Assembly: GCA_903936705.1 (NCBI GenBank)
Contig: CAIZWN010000015.1
Coordinates: 62,001-126,000 of the forward strand
Direction: 5' to 3'
Length of the DNA stretch: 64,000 nucleotides
Source: an uncultured Myxococcales bacterium
Lineage (GTDB): Bacteria > Myxococcota_A > UBA9042 > DTJE01
This document shows, in pieces, positions 19,729-26,855 of the stretch. The notes below the pieces were generated by a model. It made no database searches, was not told the DNA's origin, and saw nothing but the letters and a program-made list of their open reading frames with translations. Numbering within the stretch: position 1 is the first letter of the stretch; every line of letters begins with the position of its first letter. The position numbers were made by a program, and so were the translations under genes.

Positions 19729-19971
19729 ATGGCGGTGGAGATGAAGGAACTGGTTGCCTACATCGCGAAGGCCCTGGTCGACAGTCCTGATGATGTGAAT
19801 GTCAACGAGATCCAGGCTGAACAGACTTCTGTTCTGGAGCTGCGCGTGGCAAAGGACGACATGGGTAAGGTGATTGGCAAGCAGGGCCGTACCGCCAAGG
19901 CCATCCGTACGGTGGTCAACGCCGCGGCAACCAAGATCAAGAAGCGTGCGGTGCTTGAGATTATCGAATGA
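19729..19971 (+). CDS. khpA: KH-domain RNA-binding protein KhpA
   Basis: 80-residue protein consisting of one KH domain. The GKQG loop in [16 protein letters not shown] contacts RNA. The position between rpsP and rimM is the standard one. KhpA homologues bind many RNAs, often with KhpB. Confidence 0.95.
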   Translation: MAVEMKELVAYIAKALVDSPDDVNVNEIQAEQTSVLELRVAKDDMGKVIGKQGRTAKAIRTVVNAAATKIKKRAVLEIIE

Positions 19972-20047
19972 TGGTTCCGGTTGCCTGCGATAGGCGGCCC
20001 TTGCGGACACTCCGACCCGACAAATCCCCGGAACCAGGGGAACACTG

Positions 20048-20557
20048 ATGAAACGTGACCATGACATTGAACTTGGCGTCGTAGGCGCCGGCCATGGGCT
20101 GCACGGCGAGGTTGTGGTTCACCTGCACAACCCGGATTCGGAACTGCTTGTGGCGGGCTGTACGATTCGTCTAGCGATGCCCTCTGGACCCGCGAAGATC
20201 CTGAAAGTGGCAGCCACCCGGACCGCCGGAAAGGGTCGTGTGGTCGCCTTTGAAGGATTCGACGACAGGACGGCGGCCGAAACCCTTCGGGGAGCCCGTC
20301 TGATGGTGCGACGCGACGAGTTGCCACCTGCTGGCGAAGGCGAATTCTACTATGACGACCTGCCTGGGATGGTGGTTCGCCTGACCGACGGCACCGAGAT
20401 CGGGCGCGTGACCGCAGTCTTCCGGGGCGCCACTGACATCCTGATTCTGGACTTGAAGGGGCGCGAACTCCTGGTCCCCTGCGTCGCCGGTTTCGTCGCC
20501 GAGGTCGGGGCCGAGGCTGTGGTAATCGAGCCGGCAGCCCTGGAGGAACCCGATTGA
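20048..20557 (+). CDS. rimM: 16S rRNA processing protein RimM
   Basis: 169-residue ribosome maturation factor for the 30S head. The N-terminal barrel has GHGLHGEVVVH and the C-terminal PRC-like barrel has YYDDLPGMVV and LLVPCVAGFV. ATG 20048 follows AGGGG at seven bases. Its stop overlaps the trmD start. Confidence 0.95.
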   Translation: MKRDHDIELGVVGAGHGLHGEVVVHLHNPDSELLVAGCTIRLAMPSGPAKILKVAATRTAGKGRVVAFEGFDDRTAAETLRGARLMVRRDELPPAGEGEFYYDDLPGMVVRLTDGTEIGRVTAVFRGATDILILDLKGRELLVPCVAGFVAEVGAEAVVIEPAALEEPD

Positions 20558-21384
20558 GCGACGGCCTCGAAGTCGATGCGGCCAAGGTCGCAAAGGCGGC
20601 AACCGCGGCGACGGCCTATCAATTCTCGGTACTGACCCTGTTTCCCGAGATGATCCGGCAGGCCGCTGGCCACTCGATCGTTGCACGCGGCGTTGCTGCG
20701 GGGCGGCTGGACATCCAGGTCACTGACATCCGGGATTTCACGACCGACCGCCACCGTACGGCAGACGACGTGCCCTACGGAGGCGGCCCCGGCATGGTGA
20801 TGAAGCCCGAACCTCTTGCCGCGGCGATCGCTGATGCTCGTGGTCGGCAGCCGAAGGCATGTACCGTGCTGATGTCGGCATCCGGGAGGCCATTTGATCA
20901 GGCAACAGCCAGGCGCTATGCCGACTTGGCGGGCGGGCTGATACTGATCTGCGGGCACTACGAAGGCGTTGACGAACGTATTGCGCTGCATTTCATCGAC
21001 GAGGAAATCTCGATCGGAGACTACGTGCTCAGCGGCGGCGAGCTGGCGGCATTGGTGGTTCTGGACGCGGTTTCACGGCTGGTGCCGGGCGTCGTCGGCA
21101 ACCAGGCCTCGTTGGCCGACGAATCGCACGAAAGCGGGCTGCTGGAGTACCCCCAGTTTACTCGACCCCAGGTATTCATGGGACATGCCGTACCGGACGT
21201 CCTTCTGTCCGGCAACCACGCCGATGTTGCCAGGTACAGGCGCGATGCGGCCCTGGCCAAGACCCGCCGATTGCGACCGGACCTTGCAGCCCGGGTAGTC
21301 GAGGTGGTTGTAGAACGCCGGAAGGTTGCCGCGGCAGGTAGACAGGCACATCTGGGCCGGCCAAGGTCGGAGGCCCCCGAATGA
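20554..21384 (+). CDS. trmD: tRNA (guanine-37-N1)-methyltransferase
   Basis: SPOUT-fold enzyme of 276 residues that methylates G37 in tRNAs reading CNN and some other codons, preventing frameshifting. Key blocks are FSVLTLFPEM, DVPYGGGPGMVMKPE, CGHYEGVDER and EISIGDYVLSGGE (knot). It starts at TTG 20554, overlapping rimM by 4 bp, with GGAGG at seven bases. The first 20 residues are Ala-rich and precede the usual family start, so a later initiation cannot be excluded. Confidence 0.95.
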   Translation: MSDGLEVDAAKVAKAATAATAYQFSVLTLFPEMIRQAAGHSIVARGVAAGRLDIQVTDIRDFTTDRHRTADDVPYGGGPGMVMKPEPLAAAIADARGRQPKACTVLMSASGRPFDQATARRYADLAGGLILICGHYEGVDERIALHFIDEEISIGDYVLSGGELAALVVLDAVSRLVPGVVGNQASLADESHESGLLEYPQFTRPQVFMGHAVPDVLLSGNHADVARYRRDAALAKTRRLRPDLAARVVEVVVERRKVAAAGRQAHLGRPRSEAPE

Positions 21385-21953
21385 ATGTCCCGTCGAATGT
21401 CCATTTGGCAATTGCGCTGGTCCATCACCCGGTGTACGACCGGATCCACGATATCGTCACCACTTCGGTCACCTCGGTGGACATCCACGACATTGCGCGA
21501 ATCGCCCGCACCTACGCTTGCGAACCGTACTTCCTGGTGACACCAATCGAGGCCCAGCGTGCGATGGTCAAGCGGGTCACAGAACACTGGGTCGAAGGAG
21601 AAGGCACCAAGGTCGATCACCCGCGGGTCGAGGCAATGAGCCGCATCCAGGTGGTCGACAGCCTTGAAACGGCCATCAAGCGAATGACTGAGGCGACTGG
21701 ACTTCTTCCCATTGTCGTCGTCACTGGTGCGAATTTTCGGGATGACGTCACGACCTTCGCTGGCTTGCGCAAGGACCTGGAATCCGGCGTTGATTCCAGT
21801 TGGTTGATCGTGTTCGGCACAGGTTGGGGCCTCACAAAGGACGTGGTTGACGCGGCGGACGTGCGCCTGGAACCCATCCTCGGCAGGCAGGGATTCAACC
21901 ACCTCCCAGTCAGGGCGGCGGTCGCAATCGTGCTTGACCGACTGCTGGGGTAG
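21381..21953 (+). CDS. SPOUT RNA methyltransferase of the TrmD-associated type (PF09936-like)
   Basis: 190-residue protein resembling the SAM-dependent RNA methyltransferase family that is found beside, or fused to, TrmD in deltaproteobacteria and some thermophiles. The N-terminal LAIALVHHPVYDR and the C-terminal knot-like segment LIVFGTGWGLTKDVV fit. ATG 21381 overlaps the trmD stop (ATGA). The RNA target is unknown. The 3' end carries the promoter for rplS. Confidence 0.85.
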   Translation: MNVPSNVHLAIALVHHPVYDRIHDIVTTSVTSVDIHDIARIARTYACEPYFLVTPIEAQRAMVKRVTEHWVEGEGTKVDHPRVEAMSRIQVVDSLETAIKRMTEATGLLPIVVVTGANFRDDVTTFAGLRKDLESGVDSSWLIVFGTGWGLTKDVVDAADVRLEPILGRQGFNHLPVRAAVAIVLDRLLG

Positions 21954-21962
21954 CATTATACT
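21934..21962 (+). promoter_or_regulatory. Strong predicted promoter for rplS, with leader hairpin
   Basis: TTGACC (21934-21939), exactly 17 bp, TATACT (21957-21962), each five of six to consensus. The -35 lies inside the end of the upstream methyltransferase gene. The leader (to 22051) holds the inverted repeat GGGTCC-ccgttta-GGACCC, which could be an attenuator or an autoregulatory site. I could not match it to a known L19 leader. Confidence 0.6.
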
Positions 21963-22051
21963 ACCATCCCTTTTTGCTGGGGTCCCCGTTTAGGACCCTG
22001 GCGACGTCCGCAGAACCGGGCGTGTGACTCGAACCGAAGACGAGGTGCCGT

Positions 22052-22456
22052 ATGCACAAGACGATTCAGATGCTCGACAAAATCCACCTTCGCCTGGATC
22101 TGCCGAAGTTCGACGCCGGCGATACCGTAAAGGTGCATTTCCGTGTTCGCGAAGGCGACAAGGAGCGCATCCAGATTTTCGAGGGCGTCGTAATTGGTCG
22201 ATCAGGCGGCGGGGCGCACGAATCCTTCACCGTCCGCAAGATCTCCTACAACGTCGGCGTGGAACGCGTGTTCCCCGTCAACAGTCCGATGATCGCCGCG
22301 CTCGAGATTGTCCAGCATGGCCGCGTTCGCCGCGCCAAGCTGAACTACCTGCGTGGTCTGAAGGGCAAGGCCGCGAAGATTCGCGAAAAGCGCGTACGCC
22401 TGCCCTCCACGTCAGTCTCGGCCTCGGCCGAGGCCCACGATGACGCCGCCAGCTGA
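22052..22456 (+). CDS. rplS: Ribosomal protein bL19
   Basis: 134-residue large-subunit protein at the 30S-50S interface. The blocks [35 protein letters not shown] and [15 protein letters not shown] are typical. The C-terminal 20 residues are a Ser/Ala-rich tail that overlaps rnhB by 17 nt. Confidence 0.97.
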   Translation: MHKTIQMLDKIHLRLDLPKFDAGDTVKVHFRVREGDKERIQIFEGVVIGRSGGGAHESFTVRKISYNVGVERVFPVNSPMIAALEIVQHGRVRRAKLNYLRGLKGKAAKIREKRVRLPSTSVSASAEAHDDAAS

Positions 22457-23126
22457 CCTCTTCGATGTACCGCCGGCACGTCCCGGCTTCATTGAGGCAT
22501 GGGCCGAAGGGCTTGGTTTGACCCCGGTACTTGGGGTGGACGAGGCTGGCCGTGGCTGCCTTGCCGGTCCGGTTGTGGCCGCTGCCGTCATGTTACCGCC
22601 CGGATTCACCATCGAAGGTATCGACGACTCGAAACGACTGACGCCAAAAGTTCGCGAGATGCTGGCTGAACTTATCCGGAAGACGGCCACCGTCGGTGTC
22701 GGTCGGGTGGAAGCTACCCGGATCGACGACACTAACATCCTGGCGGCAAGTCTGGAGGCCATGCGGATGGCCGTTCGCGAAGTCCGGTCAAACATGTCAG
22801 GTCGGATCGGAATCGTGATCGTCGATGGTAACCAGCCCATTCCCGGACTGGACATCTTGCAGCGTCCCTGGCCACATGGCGACGCACTGTCGCTGGCATG
22901 TGGCGCCGCTTCGATCGTGGCGAAGGTGACCCGGGACAAACTGATGATGGATTTCGACCGCGAATATCCAGGCTATGGTTTTGCAAGGCACAAGGGCTAT
23001 GGAACTGCGGTCCATCTGGAGGCATTGCAACGCCTGGGACCTTGTCCGCAACATCGCAAGACGTTCGCTCCGGTGGCAGTCCTGCTGAGTGGCACCGGCA
23101 CAGATCGTCAGAAGGCATCCTCGTAG
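22440..23126 (+). CDS. rnhB: Ribonuclease HII
   Basis: The 228-residue enzyme removes ribonucleotides misincorporated in DNA. Active-site residues are visible in [14 protein letters not shown] (Asp-Glu), IVDG and [16 protein letters not shown]. An N-terminal extension of about 28 residues precedes the catalytic core. It overlaps rplS at its start, and its last 19 bp overlap the convergent yraN gene. Confidence 0.95.
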   Translation: MTPPADLFDVPPARPGFIEAWAEGLGLTPVLGVDEAGRGCLAGPVVAAAVMLPPGFTIEGIDDSKRLTPKVREMLAELIRKTATVGVGRVEATRIDDTNILAASLEAMRMAVREVRSNMSGRIGIVIVDGNQPIPGLDILQRPWPHGDALSLACGAASIVAKVTRDKLMMDFDREYPGYGFARHKGYGTAVHLEALQRLGPCPQHRKTFAPVAVLLSGTGTDRQKASS

Positions 23127-23461
23127 ATCCTGATTTCAGGGACCTCGTCGCGCCAGTTCACGGCCGCTACGAAGAATCGCACCTCATCGTAGTCCTCCGG
23201 TTTTTGGGCAAGCCATCGCTCCATGGTCTGACGAACCTGCCTGCGCTTTTTTCGTCCAACGCTGTCGGCCGCCGCACAACAGTCGCTGTTGCGCCTGGAT
23301 CTGACCTCTACGGCCACGATTTCACGGCCCCGACGGACCACGATGTCCAGTTCACCCCGCCGATCCCGCGCGTTCAGATCCAGGATGAAATAGCCCCGCG
23401 TTTCCAGTTCCTTTGCAACCGCCTGCTCGGCCGCATGCCCGACTGCGATGCGATCGTCCAT
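23108..23461 (-). CDS. yraN: YraN/UPF0102 endonuclease-like protein
   Basis: 117-residue protein with the restriction-endonuclease-like core of UPF0102: GHAAEQAVAKELE, RDRRGELDIVVRRG and VAVEVRSRR, giving the D-ExK type motif. ATG 23461 follows AGAGGT. yraN usually follows rnhB on the same strand; here it is inverted and its 3' end overlaps rnhB by 19 bp. Confidence 0.9.
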   Translation of the reverse strand: MDDRIAVGHAAEQAVAKELETRGYFILDLNARDRRGELDIVVRRGREIVAVEVRSRRNSDCCAAADSVGRKKRRQVRQTMERWLAQKPEDYDEVRFFVAAVNWRDEVPEIRIYEDAF

Positions 23462-23549
23462 GTGCACCTCTGGCAAATTGACCGCTGGCCATACCCAAGT
23501 GCCGGCTTCATGCATATCGAATGAACTGCCCCTGCGTTACACTACCGCG

Positions 23550-23726
23550 ATGGAAACCATGCGCATTACAAACCACGAAGCCGCCGGTGACATCAGGAGC
23601 ACCGAACTTTTGGAGCAACCACAGGCCCCTGACGATAGTGTCAGGTCCATCGTGAACGCGGCGATCTTGACCCTGACGAATTCGTTCACGGCGTTACTGG
23701 CATTACCGGAGTCGCCACCGAAGTGA
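23550..23726 (+). CDS. Small hypothetical protein coupled to the GT-C gene
   Basis: 58-codon frame from ATG 23550, unrelated to anything I recognise. Its stop overlaps the next gene's start as GTGA, which suggests coupling and is the main reason to list it. The predicted product is acidic at first and has one moderately hydrophobic stretch near the end (SIVNAAILTLTNSFTALLALP). There is no clear ribosome site, so it may be only a chance frame. Confidence 0.3.
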   Translation: METMRITNHEAAGDIRSTELLEQPQAPDDSVRSIVNAAILTLTNSFTALLALPESPPK

Positions 23727-25789
23727 AGAAAGCCAATCGACTCAAGTCCAGGGGAACGAACACGGCACGAACGCATGACTCCGGCTTGCCGGCAGGACAC
23801 GTCAATGGATCGGTACCGGTCGGGGCTGCCAGTGGTCAGGCCGCACGTGGCCTGGGATGGTGGCTGCGCCCGATACACGTGGCGTCATTCATGGTTCTGT
23901 TGCTGGCGGCGATGCCCATTGGCCCCTTTGCGTTCCTTCCACCAGTGGTGGCAGTCCCGATAGTCGTTGCAGTGTTGCTGATGACGCTGCACCGGCCCGG
24001 GACCCCCGAATACGCCGGCTTGCTGCCGCGCCGCGCCACGCTGGCAATCGAAGTCGCGGTGGTGGTCTGGTCCCTGGCGGCATACATGATCTTCAAGGTC
24101 GCAGGCCTCCACCCTTCAGGAACCGACGACAACATCTACTTCTACATGGCCAAGCGATTCTCGGAAGGCGCAGTCCCGTACAGGGATTTCTTCTTTGCCC
24201 ACCCACCTGTCCACCTTCTGGTCCCGGCCGCCGTGTTTGGCGTTGGCGGATACTCGATTGGTCTTGCCAAGATGATCCCTGTTGCCGCTCAGATGATCGC
24301 GGCTGCGTGTCTGTACCTGGCAATCCGCCCCGCCTCACGAACGATCGCCATGGTTGCCGTTGTGCTGCACCTGTTCGCCTACCAGGTCCTCATGGGTTCC
24401 ACCGACATGAATGGCGAGAACCTGATGACTGCGTTCCTGGCTGCAAGCCTGCTGGCCTCGACACGCAGGCTGCACGTGCTGGCTGGGGGCCTCGCCGGGT
24501 TGGCGCTGGGGTGCGGACTGTATGCGCTGGCCGGTGTCCTGGCGCTGGGTTTCGTCACGACGGCCGCCGGACGACGTGACGGCATGAAATTCTTGCTGGG
24601 TGTGGCAGCCTCGTTCGGCGCTTTGTGCCTGGTGTTCCGGATCATTGGCGGGGATGCCTTTTGGGATGGCGTCGTGACGTACCACCTGAACAAGGCGGTT
24701 CGAGACGCCGACAAGGTGCCGGTTTTCGCCGGCGCCAACCCGTTTGCCTGGCTGGCTGCGCTGGTTCGCAATCTGGTGTCCTTTCTGTCCGACCGCGACA
24801 CCGCGAAGTGGCTTTACTACCACCTGCCCGTGGTGCTGGCCTCGATCGTGGCATTGCTGGTGCTGGCATTGCCGACGCTGGCAGCCTTGTCGAAAAATAC
24901 CTTGCGCGCGAGCCGTGGTGGCAATCGCAGGATTCTGGGCCCCGCAAACCTCGCCGCTCTGGGACTGGTGGCAGCCGCGCTGTTCATCGTCCAATGGGCC
25001 GCGCTGGCCGAAACCTACGATTTCTACCTGGTTCCGATGTGGTTCTTCCTCGCGATTCCAGCCGCATATGGCGTTGCCTGGGCCTGGACCGGCCTGGGCA
25101 CGGCCGCATGGAACCGCAGCCTGGCACTTCCGTCGCTGGCTTGCGGCCTGCTGCTGCTGCACCCGCTTGGCGGTCTTGGGCTGTCGAACGGGCTATGGCC
25201 GGAAGAGTCAGCCGCCCCAGGCGAGGTTGTCACGTACGAGTGGCGCGAACCGTGGACACTTGCATCCCTTGGACCGGTATCAAAGGCCCTGTTCTTCAAG
25301 GACAATCGCGTGCGCGGTACCGACGAGCCTCCCTGGCGTCACGCCCTGTGGAACAAGCTGCTGACCTTCAGCACCGTCAGGGACATCGCCTCGGTGATCA
25401 AGGACGCCGGTCCCCCGGACGAGACCCTGTCAGGCGCATCGACCCTAGCCCCGCTGGTCGCACTGGAAGCGGGCCGCAGGTTGGCCGCCGACGAGGCGGA
25501 CACCAACGGCAAGCGGTTTCGCACCGGGATGCTGACCGACCTTGCTTTCGCGCGACGCATCTGCGCAGACCGGGTTCGCTGGCTGGTTGCAGCCCCACGG
25601 TCCCATTTCGAACCAAAGCGACTGGAATCCGACCCTCTGTGGTCGCGACTGTTCGAACGATATCGCGAGTTCGAGGATTCGCAACTGTTACACCGACGAG
25701 GCTTCCCGATAGTCCTGTTCCGCCTGAAGGACGGAGCGACGCTGCCTGACGGAACGCCATGCGGGCGCATCGCCGAAGTGATCCCATGA
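23723..25789 (+). CDS. Polytopic GT-C type membrane glycosyltransferase
   Basis: A 688-residue protein with roughly ten or more hydrophobic segments between residues 50 and 480 and a soluble C-terminal domain. The extracytoplasmic loop after the first helices carries an acidic pair (SGTDDNIYFYMAKRF) followed by PYRDFFFAHPPVHLLVPAAVF. This is the layout of lipid-phosphosugar-dependent GT-C enzymes (ArnT/PMT-like), where the Asp is catalytic. GTG 23723 is used. Acceptor and donor cannot be assigned. The TIGR02757-type gene overlaps its stop. Confidence 0.75.
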   Translation: MKKANRLKSRGTNTARTHDSGLPAGHVNGSVPVGAASGQAARGLGWWLRPIHVASFMVLLLAAMPIGPFAFLPPVVAVPIVVAVLLMTLHRPGTPEYAGLLPRRATLAIEVAVVVWSLAAYMIFKVAGLHPSGTDDNIYFYMAKRFSEGAVPYRDFFFAHPPVHLLVPAAVFGVGGYSIGLAKMIPVAAQMIAAACLYLAIRPASRTIAMVAVVLHLFAYQVLMGSTDMNGENLMTAFLAASLLASTRRLHVLAGGLAGLALGCGLYALAGVLALGFVTTAAGRRDGMKFLLGVAASFGALCLVFRIIGGDAFWDGVVTYHLNKAVRDADKVPVFAGANPFAWLAALVRNLVSFLSDRDTAKWLYYHLPVVLASIVALLVLALPTLAALSKNTLRASRGGNRRILGPANLAALGLVAAALFIVQWAALAETYDFYLVPMWFFLAIPAAYGVAWAWTGLGTAAWNRSLALPSLACGLLLLHPLGGLGLSNGLWPEESAAPGEVVTYEWREPWTLASLGPVSKALFFKDNRVRGTDEPPWRHALWNKLLTFSTVRDIASVIKDAGPPDETLSGASTLAPLVALEAGRRLAADEADTNGKRFRTGMLTDLAFARRICADRVRWLVAAPRSHFEPKRLESDPLWSRLFERYREFEDSQLLHRRGFPIVLFRLKDGATLPDGTPCGRIAEVIP

Positions 25790-26688
25790 AGACATCGCCA
25801 CCGGCAACAACGAACGCAAAACACTTGCCACCAAATGCGCCGCGGCCTCCGGATCACGCCACACTGGCCGCCCTGCTGGAGGCCACCTACGTCCGCTGGC
25901 ACCGCATCGAGGAGGTGGAACGCGACCCACTGCGCTTTCCGCGCCGTTTCCGACTTCGCCAGGACCGCGAGGCGGCCGGATTCATCGCGTCCGCCTTTGC
26001 ATTCGGACGGGTTGCCGCCTTCCTGCCGGTCCTTGAGACCTTGTTCGAACGCCTTGGGCCATCTCCGGCAGCCACCATAGCCAACCTGTCGCAGGACCAG
26101 GCACTTGCCCTCGCTGCTGGCCTTGGCTACAGATTTGCGCGTCCGCATCACGTCGCCGGCCTGCTGCGCGGAATCGGCGCCATGTCACGCATCGATGGCG
26201 GCCCCGAAAGCTTCATCGAACGTTCCCTGGGCGAAGGTCGCAGCGTGACTGCAGGGCTTTCCGATCTGGCCAGGGCCGTTCGCACTGGGGCTGGCGACCT
26301 GGACCCCGGCTTCCTGGTTCCCCTTGAAGGCCGGGCCGGGCCATTGAAGCGCCTGCACCTGTTCCTTCGCTGGATGGTTCGCAACGACGGAATCGACCTT
26401 GGCGAATGGGCGAAAATCCCCGCTTCCACGCTGGTGATGCCCATGGATGTGCATGTCGGTCGCATCAGCCGCCTTCTGGGCCTCATCCCCCCGCGGCGAT
26501 CGAACCCGAACCTTGCTGACGCGGTGGCATTGACCAGGGCACTGGCTGTCTTCGATCCACTCGACCCAGTCCGGTTCGATTTCGCCCTTTCGCATGTCGG
26601 GATATCCGGTCACTGCACGGGCCTGAACAGCGCTGCTTGCGAACGGTGCCCGTTGTCACCGGTGTGCACCGTCCACGCGCAACACTGA
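25786..26688 (+). CDS. TIGR02757/DUF2400 family protein
   Basis: 300-residue protein. Family blocks are DPLRFPRRF, the helical segment DREAAGFIASAFAFGRVAAF, LHLFLRWMVR and LGEWAKIPASTLVMPMDVHVGRISRLLGL, then FDPLDPVRFDFALSHVGISGHC. It ends in a four-cysteine loop, C-x7-C-x2-C-x5-C, close to the [4Fe-4S] loop of endonuclease III-type DNA glycosylases. That suggests, without proving, an HhH-GPD-related fold and a nucleic-acid role. ATG 25786 overlaps the glycosyltransferase stop (ATGA). Confidence 0.85.
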   Translation: MKTSPPATTNAKHLPPNAPRPPDHATLAALLEATYVRWHRIEEVERDPLRFPRRFRLRQDREAAGFIASAFAFGRVAAFLPVLETLFERLGPSPAATIANLSQDQALALAAGLGYRFARPHHVAGLLRGIGAMSRIDGGPESFIERSLGEGRSVTAGLSDLARAVRTGAGDLDPGFLVPLEGRAGPLKRLHLFLRWMVRNDGIDLGEWAKIPASTLVMPMDVHVGRISRLLGLIPPRRSNPNLADAVALTRALAVFDPLDPVRFDFALSHVGISGHCTGLNSAACERCPLSPVCTVHAQH

Positions 26689-26740
26689 ATTATCTTGTTG
26701 GAATTGCCTGTTCAAAGACACCCGGCATAACCGGCTGGAC

Positions 26741-26776
26741 CCAGGCATTGACGCCTGGACCGCAGACCAGAATACT
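26741..26776 (+). promoter_or_regulatory. Predicted promoter with palindromic operator, metalloprotease gene
   Basis: TTGACG (26748-26753), 17 bp, AATACT (26771-26776), about 80 bp before the ATG at 26856. The -35 box is embedded in a perfect inverted repeat CCAGGC-attgac-GCCTGG (26741-26758), the position expected for a repressor site. Confidence 0.5.
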
Positions 26777-26855
26777 TGATCATCATCCTGAACGACGGCC
26801 CAAAGGTTGCCCGAAAGGTCAACCCCGACAATTCATCAGGGGGGCAAGTCCATAT

